Shown: positions 42,442 through 50,494, counted from the stretch's first letter. The stretch: DNA of 64,000 nt from Streptomyces sp. R302 (GCF_012927245.1 NZ_JABBGE010000012.1:1-64000); one strand, 5' to 3'. Numbers and translations are program-made. Notes: a model not told the origin generated them from the sequence alone.

Positions 42442-43320
42442 TCAGGACCCGAGCGGGCAGCTGCCCCGGTACTCCTCGATCGTCAGGCTCGGCCGTGGCA
42501 GCGGGCACAGGAACTGCTCGTAGCGCACGTCGTCGTCGAGGAAGCGCTTGAGCCAGGAGACGCTGTACTTCGCGATCGTCGTGTCCGACGTGTTCGGGGT
42601 GAAGTGCGTCGCGCCGTTGAGCTCCAGGTAGGCCTTGTCGAGGGTGTCCGGGAGGCTCTCGTAGAAGGGCTCCGAGTGGGTGGCGACCGGCGCGATGGTG
42701 TCGCCGTCCGCGCCGATGACGAGCGTGGGCGTGGCGATCTCCGGCCAGGTCTTGTCCGTGTTCCAGCCCGTCAGCGGGATGGCGGCCTTCAAGGACGGCC
42801 GGCTCTTCGCGGCTTCGAGAGCGCCTCCGCCGCCCATGGAGTGCCCCATCACGCCGAGTCGGCTCGCGTCGATCCGGTCGCGTACGGAGCTGCGCCGCGT
42901 CAGGTGGTCGAGGGCCGCGAGGAGCTGCCTTCCGCGGCTGTCCGGCTGGTCGAGGGTGGTGAGGGTGTCGATGGTGAACACCACGAACCCCTGCGAGGCC
43001 AGGCGCGGCCCGAGCCAGGCGATCGACGACTGGTACGCGGTGAACCCCGGCGAGATCACCACCGCGCCGAAGGTGCCGTCGGCGGTCGACGCGGGGTAGT
43101 AGATGGTGCCACCGCCGAAGCCGGTCGCGGCCAGCGAGGAGACGCTGGTCCGCGCCACGGCGTACGGCCCGCGCAGCGCCTCGATACCGGACTGGGTCGG
43201 GGCGGGACCGCGCTCGTACGGATTCTCCGCCGCCGTCCCGGCGGCCTGGGCGCCGGGCGCGAGGAGCAGGGCGAAGCACGCGGACGCCGCGGCGGTGGCC
43301 AGGGAAAGGTGTCGTCTCAC
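42442..43320 (-). CDS. secreted cutinase / polyester hydrolase (PET-hydrolase-like lipase)
   Basis: This 292-residue secreted alpha/beta hydrolase has a signal peptide at 1-26 (MRRHLSLATAAASACFALLL, AxA at AQA). The mature sequence begins ENPYERGPAPTQ, very like Thermobifida cutinases. It has GFGGGTIYYP, the nucleophile elbow GHSMGG (Ser about 160), GADGDTIAP with Asp, and GATHFTPN with His. FLCP and GSCP near the C-terminus are the conserved stabilising disulfide. The oxyanion-hole motif reads GFTA where Thermobifida has GYTG, and the aromatic clamp Trp is kept in GWNTDKTW. Likely substrates are cutin, triglycerides or synthetic polyesters; activity on PET is inference. Confidence 0.9.
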   Translation of the reverse strand: MRRHLSLATAAASACFALLLAPGAQAAGTAAENPYERGPAPTQSGIEALRGPYAVARTSVSSLAATGFGGGTIYYPASTADGTFGAVVISPGFTAYQSSIAWLGPRLASQGFVVFTIDTLTTLDQPDSRGRQLLAALDHLTRRSSVRDRIDASRLGVMGHSMGGGGALEAAKSRPSLKAAIPLTGWNTDKTWPEIATPTLVIGADGDTIAPVATHSEPFYESLPDTLDKAYLELNGATHFTPNTSDTTIAKYSVSWLKRFLDDDVRYEQFLCPLPRPSLTIEEYRGSCPLGS

Positions 43321-43439
43321 GACGAAGCCGTCCTCTCGTGTCGTGGGGCACCCGCCTCCGGCGGCGCCGGCCGGCGGGCCGTGTCCTGGCGGACGCCGCC
43401 ACTGTCCAGCCACCACGGCCCCCGGGCATCGGCGAAACC

Positions 43440-43680
43440 ACCGGCCTCGAAGCGGCGGCCACGGAGGCCGGTTCGCACTCCTCGCCGACGATCACGCTCG
43501 GTTACCATGCCTTCTTCGTACCGGTGGCCGACAGGGCGGGGCACCATCGGTGGACCGATGGGAAAGCGGACCGGTGGAAAGCAGGGAGACCGGCCCGCCG
43601 GTCGAGCCCCGGTTCCTCCCCGGCGCCGCCGGCCGCTGGTCCCCGCCTCGACGCCCCGGAGAAGTCGTCCGTGGGTCAGC
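43440..43680 (+). pseudogene. tyrosine integrase 3' remnant (copy 1)
   Basis: One frame encodes HSSPTITLGYHAFFVPVADR, then later LDAPEKSSVGQQ. This is the C-terminal end of a phage/ICE-type tyrosine recombinase, whose usual motif is GHSSPTITLGYYAHFMPEAG; the catalytic Tyr lies in this block. Everything upstream is missing. The DNA is homologous to the second copy at 48925-49165, in the same orientation. No tRNA gene was found nearby. Confidence 0.65.
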
Positions 43681-43709
43681 AGAGCTGCGCCCAGGAGGCG
43701 GTCGCCGTG

Positions 43710-43975
43710 GGGGTGCTGCGAGTTGAACCCGCAGAGACGGCGGGGCGGGGCCGGGGGGATACTGCCCCCGCTCGGTCAGCCGCAGTGGCGCTGCGAACCG
43801 TACTCGCAGACACAGATCCAGCCTCAGGCCCAGGACTATGGGCGGCACCGCGCCGTGGTGGTGCTGCAAGCCCGGCTCGCGGAAAGGGAGGATTGCCGAG
43901 GAGACCCAGGGCGGAATCTTCCAGCCGGTCCGTAAGGTCCAGCCTGAGTTGTGCTGCGAGCCGCACTCGCAGAGG
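43710..43975. repeat. four degenerate hairpin repeats
   Basis: Four short dyads lie at about 43717, 43792, 43865 and 43951, spaced 73-86 bases. On the minus strand each reads like CTGCG-9-CGCAG followed by C-rich sequence; the copies are CTGCGAGTGCGGCTCGCAG, CTGCGAGTACGGTTCGCAG, CTGCGGGTTCAACTCGCAG and CCGCGAGCCGGGCTTGCAG. In one minus-strand frame they encode LCECGSQHN, CEYGSQRH, CGFNSQHP and REPGLQHH, but the frame shifts between copies. They may be relics of a repeated Cys-rich protein or of a replication/recombination site. Confidence 0.45.
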
Positions 43976-44135
43976 TAGGTTCTCCCCGTAGCCGAGAGGG
44001 CGTTCCGTTTATAAGGGAGGTCGAGCGTGGCAGGATATGGAATCACCACGCCAACGACCAGGGGCCCTGCCTCGTCACACCCCCGCTGAACAGCCCATTT
44101 CACCCTCCAGCACAGGATGAAAGAGGTTCAGTCGC

Positions 44136-44279
44136 ATGAGGGAGCAGGAAATGGACCGGCAGGTCCAAACCGCGCGCACGCCGGGTCGGCTGTTCGCCCG
44201 TGGCAGCGATTGCGGCTCGGCGTGTCCCTCGCTGAGTCGGGAACCCGCGCTGTTTGAATTGTCGTATGACCAAGCGTGA
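44136..44279 (+). CDS. 47-residue small ORF overlapping the glutamate decarboxylase start
   Basis: ATG 44136 is preceded by AAGAGG nine bases upstream and opens a 47-codon ORF (MREQEMDRQVQTARTPGRLF, then ARGSDCGSACPSLSREPALF, then ELSYDQA). It ends in TGA at 44277-44279, 14 bases inside the decarboxylase gene. It may be a regulatory leader that couples translation, or a small peptide. No family is recognised. Confidence 0.45.
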   Translation: MREQEMDRQVQTARTPGRLFARGSDCGSACPSLSREPALFELSYDQA

Positions 44280-45630
44280 TGACGCGGAGCTTTTCGGCAA
44301 CCGATTCCTGACCGTGCCCGCTCCCTCGAGCAAGTTTCCCGAGGAGGGGATGGCCGCGACGGACGCGATGCGGCTCGTGGACGTGGATCTCGCCATGGAG
44401 GGCGACCCGCAGCGCAATCTCGCCACGTTTGTCACCACGTGGATGGAGCCGGAGGCGCAGCGGCTGATCGCCGAGAATCTCCATCGCAATTTCATCGACC
44501 ACGCGGAGTACCCGATTTCCGCCGAGATCGAGCAGCGTTGCGTACGCATGCTCGCCGATCTCTTCCACGCGCCGGGCAGGACGGCCGGGTGCCGGACCCA
44601 GGGCTCGTCCGAGGCGATCATGCTCGGAGCGCTTTCACTGAAGTGGAAGTGGCGCGAGCGCCGCGAGGCCGCGGGTCTGTCGACCGATCGGCCCAACCTG
44701 ATCTTCGGCGGGGACGTCCACGTGGTGTGGGAGAAGTTCTGCCGCTACTTCGACGTCGAGCCGCGGGTCGTACCGCTCGCCGAGGGCAAGTACACGATCG
44801 GCCCGGAGGACGTGGAACCCCACCTCGACGAGAACACGATCGGTGTCGTCGCCGTCCTCGGCACTACGTTCACCGGCCACAAGGACGACGTCGTCGGCAT
44901 CGACAAGCTCCTGCGGGACATCCGCAAAGAGCGGGACCTCGACATTCCGATCCACGTCGACGGCGCCAGCGGCGCATTCGTGTGGCCCTTCCTCTACCCG
45001 GACTCCACATGGGACTTCCGTCTTGAGCAGGTCCGTTCGATCAACGTCTCTGGCCACAAATACGGACTGGTCTATCCCGGCATCGGCTGGCTGATCTTCC
45101 GCGACGAGTCCGACCTGGCCAAGGACCTCGTGTTCTACGAGAACTACCTGGGAAAGACCGACGCCACATTCACGCTGAACTTCTCCACCGGCGCGTCGAT
45201 GGTGCTCGCGCAGTACTACAACTTCGTGCGCCTCGGACGCCAGGGCTACACCTACGTCATGAAGATGATGCAGGAGAACGCCCGCGTACTGGCGGACAAC
45301 CTGCGGAGGAGCGGCCGATTCGAAGTGATCGGCAGCGACCTCGAACAGCTGCCCCTCGTCGCGTTCCGCCTCGCCGAAAAGCACTCCTACGACGAGTCCG
45401 ACATCGCCTGGCAGCTTACCGCCGAGCGCGGATGGATGGTGCCGGCGTACACGCTCCCGCCCAACGCGGATCGGGTGAAGATCATGCGTGCTCTCGTCAA
45501 GGAGACCCTGAGCCGAGAACACATCGATCGCCTGAGCCAGGACATTACCGACGCGTGTCGCACCTTGGACGACAAGGGCGCGACGCACGACGCCGAGCGG
45601 GCCCTGGTCAAGCGCGGCACCGGTTACTGA
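44266..45630 (+). CDS. gad: glutamate decarboxylase
   Basis: This 454-residue PLP enzyme converts glutamate to GABA and CO2, consuming a proton. It has FGNRFLTVPAPSSKFPEEGM at the start, CRTQGSSEAIMLGALSLKWK, HVDGASGAFVWPFL with the PLP Asp-type block, and SINVSGHKYGLVYPGIGW with the PLP Lys (about 263). Length matches the bacterial Gad family. Codon use is less extreme in G+C3 than its neighbours. ATG 44266 has no ribosome binding site, and the upstream small ORF overlaps it by 14 bases, suggesting coupled translation. It lies between two integrase remnants. Confidence 0.93.
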   Translation: MTKRDDAELFGNRFLTVPAPSSKFPEEGMAATDAMRLVDVDLAMEGDPQRNLATFVTTWMEPEAQRLIAENLHRNFIDHAEYPISAEIEQRCVRMLADLFHAPGRTAGCRTQGSSEAIMLGALSLKWKWRERREAAGLSTDRPNLIFGGDVHVVWEKFCRYFDVEPRVVPLAEGKYTIGPEDVEPHLDENTIGVVAVLGTTFTGHKDDVVGIDKLLRDIRKERDLDIPIHVDGASGAFVWPFLYPDSTWDFRLEQVRSINVSGHKYGLVYPGIGWLIFRDESDLAKDLVFYENYLGKTDATFTLNFSTGASMVLAQYYNFVRLGRQGYTYVMKMMQENARVLADNLRRSGRFEVIGSDLEQLPLVAFRLAEKHSYDESDIAWQLTAERGWMVPAYTLPPNADRVKIMRALVKETLSREHIDRLSQDITDACRTLDDKGATHDAERALVKRGTGY

Positions 45631-45722
45631 GATGCGGCACCCTGGCAGCGCCGGATCCCCCTCCGGCCGGTCCCTGCCGCGCATGTGGCGGACGGCCCCG
45701 ACAACCAGGAGTGACCGGTCCG

Positions 45723-46367
45723 GTGGTTCTTGACCTGATGGTGATCGGGACGGCCGTCACCCTGGGGCCCCTGCACAACAGCGCCTTCATCCTGTTGCTG
45801 TTCTCGCGGCGCGGCGTTCGTCAGGGCCTGGCGTTCTTGTTGTCGTGGCTGGCCAACCTGGTGGCGGTGATCGCTGTCGTGGTGCTGCTGACCGGCGGTC
45901 AGCCCCCGGCCCGTCACAGCGCGCCCTCGACCGCCGGGATCGCCGCGAAACTCGTCATCGGGCTGGCGCTGGTGCTGTACGGGGCGTATCGGCACCGTCG
46001 GCCGCCCCGCCCGCACGGCCCGCCCCGCTGGACCGCCCGGATCGACAACGCCACCCCGGTCACGGCGGCCGGTCTGGCCTGGCTGCTGCAGCCCTGGGGA
46101 CTGGTCGCCGCCGGCGCCGCGACCGTCGTCGACGCGCAGCTCTCCACCCTGACCGACTGGCTCGCACTGGCCGGCTACTGCGTGCTGGCCACGCTCAGCC
46201 TCATCGTCATGGAGATGTACGTGGTCTGGGCGCCCACGGCCGCGAACGCCCGGCTGAACGCCCTGCGAAGCTGGCTGGACGGGCACCAGGAACAGCTCAT
46301 CATCACGCTCTCCCTGGCCGCCGGCCTGTGGCTGACGGCCCGGAGCATCTACCAGCTGGTGGCTTGA
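45723..46367 (+). CDS. GAP-family (SfLAP-type) membrane protein
   Basis: This 214-residue protein has six predicted transmembrane helices and the GAP-family layout: VLDLMVIGTAVTLGPLHNSA with the buried charged/polar segment, LFSRRGVRQGLAFLLSWLAN, and C-terminal GLWLTARSIYQLV. Relatives include the Sap protein needed to transport sulfolipid/glycopeptidolipid in mycobacteria. It lies 93 bases after glutamate decarboxylase in the same direction, where a glutamate/GABA antiporter would be expected in acid-resistance systems; an export role is possible but unproven. GTG 45723 follows AGGAG at 45707-45711; GTG 45711 is an alternative. Confidence 0.75.
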   Translation: MVLDLMVIGTAVTLGPLHNSAFILLLFSRRGVRQGLAFLLSWLANLVAVIAVVVLLTGGQPPARHSAPSTAGIAAKLVIGLALVLYGAYRHRRPPRPHGPPRWTARIDNATPVTAAGLAWLLQPWGLVAAGAATVVDAQLSTLTDWLALAGYCVLATLSLIVMEMYVVWAPTAANARLNALRSWLDGHQEQLIITLSLAAGLWLTARSIYQLVA

Positions 46368-46371
46368 CGAT

Positions 46372-47703
46372 TCAGCCGGTACGCCGCAGCGCGGGCGGGG
46401 TCCATTCGCCGGTGAGGGCAGGCTGCCGCGGCCAGTACAGGCGGAGGAAGACGTTGAAGCTTCCCGCGGGTGCGGGCAGCCAGTTGCTCTCGCGGTCGGG
46501 TCCGGGGCTGTCGTGCTGGACGAGGATGTCCAGGGAGCCGTCGGGGTTGGTGCGCATGCCGCTGCGGTCGCCGATCGCGTAGCGGTCCAGCGGGTTGTCG
46601 GCGAAGAACTGACGTTCGTTCATCATCGTGAGGGACCAGAAGCCGTCGACGGGCGGGATCTCCTCGGCGTCGAAGTGCAGCACGTAGGTGTGGGCACCGT
46701 CGAGGGGGCGGCCGTCGGCGTCGGTGGTGGCGTGCGGGTACAGGGCGTCGGCGTCGAGGTTGGCTCCGTACCCGAACCGGGTGATGACCGCGCGCTTGGC
46801 GTAGTCGGTTCCGTAGTCGCCCAGGCCCCGGTGCACGGCCCATCCTCCGGTGCCCGCGGACTCCGCCCGGGCGAACAGCTCGCGCAGGGCCTCGGGGCCG
46901 CGTCGCGCGCCCGCGTCCAGGGCGGCCAGTCTTTCGGGGGAGAGGTCGTCCAGGCTCGCGCCGGGGGCGATGCCGAGTTCGGCGATGCGGCCCAGGAACG
47001 GGGCATCGGCGGGGTCGGGAGGGTTGTCGACCATCATCCGGTTGAGGAGGGCGAAGTAGTCGCGGCCGCTGAGCGCGTGGACCTGGTCGACGGGCGCCGT
47101 CGTGGTGTCGGCGACGGCGGAGACGGGGACGTCGGTGGGAGGGGAGTAGTCGTCGGGGTCGCCGGTCCACTGCGAGAGCGGGATCAGCCGGGTGGCGTCC
47201 TGGAGCTTGTTGACGGCCGGGAAGTCCATCGGGCCGCTGGTCGCGTACCGCGCGATGATCCAGTTCACGGCGGTGGGGGACTTCAGCAGGGTCAGGCCGA
47301 CGGGGACCGCTCCGGACCAGGACGGCCCGGCGATCAGGAACGGCCCGGCGGACGATCCGTTCGTGCGTCGGCCGACGACGGCGCAGACGTCGGACCAGGC
47401 GTCCAGGATCGGGACCATCCAGAAGCGGTCGCCGAAGTCGGGCAGGGCCAGTACCAGGGGCTGGTCGGACAGGTCGAGCCAGGCGCTGGAGTACAGGGTG
47501 TCGGCGTTCGGCGAGACGACCTCGGTGAAGGCGGCGTCCGGGGTGACGCGCATGTAGCAGAACTGGTTGACCGGGGCCTTCCGGCGCGCGTCGTCCCGGG
47601 CCGGCACCGCCGTCATGTCGCTCTTCGTCACGGCGGCCGTGACCAGCGGGTACCCGTAGAGCCATGCCTCCGTGGCCAGCTTCTCCATCGACTCATCAGT
47701 CAT
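46372..47703 (-). CDS. DUF1254/DUF1214 domain protein
   Basis: This 443-residue protein has DUF1254 at the N-terminus (LATEAWLYGYPLVTAAVTKS, VSPNADTLYSSAWLDL) and DUF1214 at the C-terminus (PPVDGFWSLTMMNERQFFAD, then HDSPGPDRESNWLPAPAGSF). The family is widespread, lacks a proven activity, and is thought by some to be carbohydrate-related. No signal peptide is present, unlike many relatives. ATG 47703 is the start, with GGAG eight bases upstream; the GAP gene is convergent, four bases away. Confidence 0.82.
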   Translation of the reverse strand: MTDESMEKLATEAWLYGYPLVTAAVTKSDMTAVPARDDARRKAPVNQFCYMRVTPDAAFTEVVSPNADTLYSSAWLDLSDQPLVLALPDFGDRFWMVPILDAWSDVCAVVGRRTNGSSAGPFLIAGPSWSGAVPVGLTLLKSPTAVNWIIARYATSGPMDFPAVNKLQDATRLIPLSQWTGDPDDYSPPTDVPVSAVADTTTAPVDQVHALSGRDYFALLNRMMVDNPPDPADAPFLGRIAELGIAPGASLDDLSPERLAALDAGARRGPEALRELFARAESAGTGGWAVHRGLGDYGTDYAKRAVITRFGYGANLDADALYPHATTDADGRPLDGAHTYVLHFDAEEIPPVDGFWSLTMMNERQFFADNPLDRYAIGDRSGMRTNPDGSLDILVQHDSPGPDRESNWLPAPAGSFNVFLRLYWPRQPALTGEWTPPALRRTG

Positions 47704-47943
47704 CGGCTACTCCAGGTGAGAGGACGATCCCCGTTCCGGCCCGACGCTACGAGCACGGCCCTGCCGTCGCCCGGCGAGTCCGCCGAACGGATGGCGGGGG
47801 CGGCGGACCGCGTGGTGGCCGGGGGCCGTCACGAAGATGCGTGCCCGGTCGCGCGGTGCTGGAATGGAAGGCAGGGCGACGAGTGCGGCCGGGGCGTGGT
47901 TGCCGCACGGTGGAAGGCTGAAAGCCGCCAGCGAGGAGCCGGA

Positions 47944-48405
47944 ATGAGCGACGACGAATTCTCCGAGATGGGACCCGTGGACTTCCTGGTCCTCGAGTTC
48001 CCCGGAAATCGCATGACCGGAGAAGGACTGCCCTTGTTGCTCGACCTCGTCGAGCGGCGCATCATCCGAGTCCTCGACCTGTCCTTCGTCCGCAAGGACG
48101 AGGACGGTTCGGTCACGGCGCTGAAGCTCACGGACCTGGACGGTGACGGGGAACTCGACCTGACCATGTTCGAGGGCGCCTCCTCGGGCCTGCTCGGCGA
48201 GGACGACCTCCAGGAGGCCGCCGCCGTCCTCGAACCCGGCAACTCCGCGGGCGTCCTCGTGTACGAGAACCTGTGGGCTGTGCCGCTGGCGGCCGCCCTG
48301 CGCCGCGGCGGAGCGCGCATGGTCGCCAACGGAAGGATTCCGGCCGAGGACCTCCTGGCCAGCCTGGAGGCCATCGAGGCCGAGAGCCCGGCTTCGACTT
48401 CCTGA
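47944..48405 (+). CDS. DUF6325 family protein
   Basis: This 153-residue acidic protein has MGPVDFLVLEFPGNRMTGEG at the start and DLVERRIIRVLDLSFVRKDE in the middle, typical of DUF6325. The family is common in actinobacteria next to SHOCT-domain proteins, as here; it is thought to have a stress or envelope link but nothing is proven. ATG 47944 has GAGGAG six bases upstream. The SHOCT gene follows after 42 bases and is probably cotranscribed. Confidence 0.8.
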   Translation: MSDDEFSEMGPVDFLVLEFPGNRMTGEGLPLLLDLVERRIIRVLDLSFVRKDEDGSVTALKLTDLDGDGELDLTMFEGASSGLLGEDDLQEAAAVLEPGNSAGVLVYENLWAVPLAAALRRGGARMVANGRIPAEDLLASLEAIEAESPASTS

Positions 48406-48447
48406 GGGCCGTCGGCCCGAAGGCCACCTGACGACAAGGAATCTGTC

Positions 48448-48744
48448 ATGCCTGGTCTCCTTCGCGGTATCGCGCGCACCGCGGTCATCTCCGGCACTGC
48501 CACCGCCGTGTCCAACCGCGTGTCACGCCGACAGGCGGGCCGATGGGCACAGCAGGACTACGAGCGCGGCGCCGCGGCGCCGCAGCAGGCCTACTCCGCT
48601 CCGCCACCCGCACCCGAACCGCCGGCCGAGGTGTCGATGGACACCAAGATCTCCCAGCTGAAGGAGCTCGGCCGGCTCAAGGAGCAAGGGGTGCTCTCCG
48701 AGGCCGAGTTCGAGGCCCAGAAGAGCCGCATCCTCGGTACCTGA
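48448..48744 (+). CDS. SHOCT-domain protein
   Basis: This 98-residue protein has an amphipathic N-terminus (GLLRGIARTAVISGTATAVS), a Pro/Ala linker, and a C-terminal SHOCT motif, ISQLKELGRLKEQGVLSEAE then FEAQKSRIL. SHOCT domains are short oligomerisation or membrane-targeting modules. It follows the DUF6325 gene closely, an arrangement repeated in many Streptomyces genomes. AAGGA lies eight bases before the ATG. Confidence 0.85.
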   Translation: MPGLLRGIARTAVISGTATAVSNRVSRRQAGRWAQQDYERGAAAPQQAYSAPPPAPEPPAEVSMDTKISQLKELGRLKEQGVLSEAEFEAQKSRILGT

Positions 48745-48775
48745 TCCGCTCGGTGCCGGAACCTCACCTCACCTC

Positions 48776-48813
48776 ACCGCGCCGCCCGCGCCTTCCCGCG
48801 TGGGCGGCGCGGT
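48776..48813 (+). terminator. terminator after the SHOCT gene
   Basis: ACCGCGCCGCCC and GGGCGGCGCGGT form a perfect 12-bp stem, 31 bases after the stop codon. Confidence 0.75.
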
Positions 48814-48924
48814 GTCTCACGTCTCGGCGTTTCTGAGCGCCAGGATCACGCATCGCGTCCTTCCGCGGCGGGGGACGGGCCGCCGAGGCCCTGCAGGTCC
48901 GCCCGCAGCGCCATGGCCCGGCGC

Positions 48925-49165
48925 TCCGGAGAGTCCGTCGTGCCTCTGGCTCGGTGGCTCGGACACTCCTCGCCTGCGATCACTCTCGGTTACTATGCTC
49001 ACTTCATGCCGGAGTCCGGCAGCAAGGGGCGCGGCACCATCGACGTTCTGCTCGGTGAGCGCGGGGGGATCAGCTTGCCAGCCGAAACTCACCAGATTCT
49101 CCCCAGCCCTGTTGACCCGTGTTCCTGGTCTCTGTGCTGCGAAGAAGTCCTCCGTGGATTGTAAG
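48925..49165 (+). pseudogene. tyrosine integrase 3' remnant (copy 2)
   Basis: The frame reads ESVVPLARWLGHSSPAITLG then YYAHFMPESGSKGRGTIDVL and LPAETHQILP, the C-terminal part of a tyrosine integrase including the catalytic Tyr region. A frameshift near the end is likely, since CAAKKSSVDCK appears in another frame. It is homologous to copy 1 at 43440 and in the same orientation. It lies 27 bases before the HipA-like gene. Confidence 0.7.
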
Positions 49166-49191
49166 GTTGAAGAGATGGGTGGCCTGGGAAA

Positions 49192-50031
49192 GTGTTGGAA
49201 GAGGTCGTAGCGACCCGCTATGTCACGCCACTGCGTGAGGGCGGCTCGCTCCCCGGGATCGTCGAGGCCGACGACCTCGGCACGTACGTCATGAAGTTCA
49301 CCGGTGCCGGACAGGGGCGCAAGACGCTCGTCGCGGAGGTGATCTGCGGGCAGCTCGCCCGGCGGCTCGGGCTGCGGGTGCCCGAGCTGGTCACCATCCA
49401 GCTCGATCCGGTCATCGGGCTCTCCGAGCCCGACCAGGAGGTGCAGGAGCTGCTCAAGGCGAGCGGCGGGCTCAACCTGGGGATGGACTTCCTGCCCGGC
49501 TCGCTGGGCTTCGACCCGCTGGCGTACGAGGTCGACCCGGCGGAGGCCGGGAAGGTCGTCTGGTTCGACGCGGTGATCAACAACGTCGACCGGTCCTGGC
49601 GCAATCCGAACATGCTCGTCTGGCACGGCGAGCTCTGGCTCATCGACCACGGCGCCACGATGATCTGGCACCACAACTGGCCGGGAGCGGCCGCCTCGGC
49701 CGCCAAGCCGTACGACGCCTCCGACCACGCCCTGGCCCCCTTCGGCCCGGACGTGGCCGCGGCCGCCGCCGAGCTCGCGCCGCTCGTCACCCGGGAGCTG
49801 CTCGACGAGGTCGCCGCCGACGTGCCCGACGAGTGGCTGGTCGACGAGCCCGGCTTCGACTCCACCGACGCCCTGCGCGCCGCGTACGTCGAGGCGCTGC
49901 TGCCGCGCGCCGCCACCATCCACGAGCGGATCACCCTCGGCCCGCGCACCGACCGCCGTCCGCAGCAGCCGCCCGGCTGGCTCGCCGAGCGCCTCGCCCC
50001 CCGCCCCGCCCAGAAGGACAGCACCACGTGA
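49192..50031 (+). CDS. HipA-like kinase family protein
   Basis: This 279-residue protein has the HipA kinase core without the HipA N-terminal domain: YVMKFTGAGQGRKTLVAEVI with the ATP-binding Lys, GLRVPELVTIQLDPVIGLSE, then the catalytic VINNVDRSWRNPNMLVW and metal-binding LWLIDHGATM. HipA phosphorylates tRNA synthetases in other bacteria, but this actinobacterial branch has no known substrate. GTG 49192 starts 27 bases after an integrase remnant; the stop overlaps the next GTG by four bases. Confidence 0.78.
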   Translation: MLEEVVATRYVTPLREGGSLPGIVEADDLGTYVMKFTGAGQGRKTLVAEVICGQLARRLGLRVPELVTIQLDPVIGLSEPDQEVQELLKASGGLNLGMDFLPGSLGFDPLAYEVDPAEAGKVVWFDAVINNVDRSWRNPNMLVWHGELWLIDHGATMIWHHNWPGAAASAAKPYDASDHALAPFGPDVAAAAAELAPLVTRELLDEVAADVPDEWLVDEPGFDSTDALRAAYVEALLPRAATIHERITLGPRTDRRPQQPPGWLAERLAPRPAQKDSTT

Positions 50032-50411
50032 CCGACCGCGATGTCTTCGAGTACGCGCTGCTGCGCGTGGTGCCGCGCGTCGAGCGCGGCGAGTGCTTCA
50101 ACGCGGGCGTGGTCGTCTACTGCCGTGCCCGGTCCTTCGTCGCCGCCCGCACCCACCTGGACGAGGCCAAGCTGGCCGCGCTCGACCCGGCTGCGGACGT
50201 CACCGGCGTCCGCGCCGCCCTGCGCGCCGTCGAGGGCGTCTGCCTCGGCGGCGAGGCGGCGGGGCAGGCCTCGGGGGACGACGCGGGGCGGCGCTTCCGG
50301 TGGCTGATCGCGCCGCGCTCCACGGTGGTGCAGCCGGGCCCGGTGCACACCGGCCTCACCGGGGACCCCGAGGCCGAGGTGGAACGTCTGCTCGACCTGC
50401 TCGTCCGCTGA
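50028..50411 (+). CDS. DUF3037 family protein
   Basis: This 127-residue protein has FEYALLRVVPRVERGECFNA then GVVVYCRARSFVAARTHLDE, the DUF3037 signature. It overlaps the HipA-like gene by four bases (GTGA), and this pair is conserved in actinobacteria. Its role is unknown; a functional link to the kinase, as substrate, regulator or antitoxin, is inferred only from the coupling. Confidence 0.82.
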   Translation: MTDRDVFEYALLRVVPRVERGECFNAGVVVYCRARSFVAARTHLDEAKLAALDPAADVTGVRAALRAVEGVCLGGEAAGQASGDDAGRRFRWLIAPRSTVVQPGPVHTGLTGDPEAEVERLLDLLVR

Positions 50412-50458
50412 ACGACGGACGAGTGACGGGGGAGTGACGGGGTGCACCCGGTGGGCCG

Positions 50459-50487
50459 TTGACACCGGGTGCCAGGGCTTCTAGCGT
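50459..50487 (+). promoter_or_regulatory. strong promoter of the two SDR genes
   Basis: TTGACA at 50459-50464 and TAGCGT at 50482-50487 are 17 bases apart, a near-consensus vegetative promoter. Transcription should start near 50494. Confidence 0.75.
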
Positions 50488-50494
50488 CTCGTCC

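Larger units (their letters stand above)
43321..44135. other. 815-bp region without an intact gene
   Basis: Between the cutinase start and the small ORF at 44136 there is no intact gene. The region holds the cutinase promoter, an integrase 3' remnant and four degenerate hairpin repeats. A minus-strand frame of about 200 codons (43492-44103) is open but changes character along its length and is probably not expressed as one protein. Confidence 0.55.

Noticed and set aside
43717..43735. GGGTTCAAC on the minus strand resembles a tRNA T-loop.
   Set aside because: The flanking bases do not form a T-stem or acceptor stem, and no D or anticodon arm is present.
43492..44103. Minus-strand frame of about 200 codons as a gene.
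   Set aside because: It crosses an integrase remnant and degenerate repeats with changing frame; no consistent coding signature.
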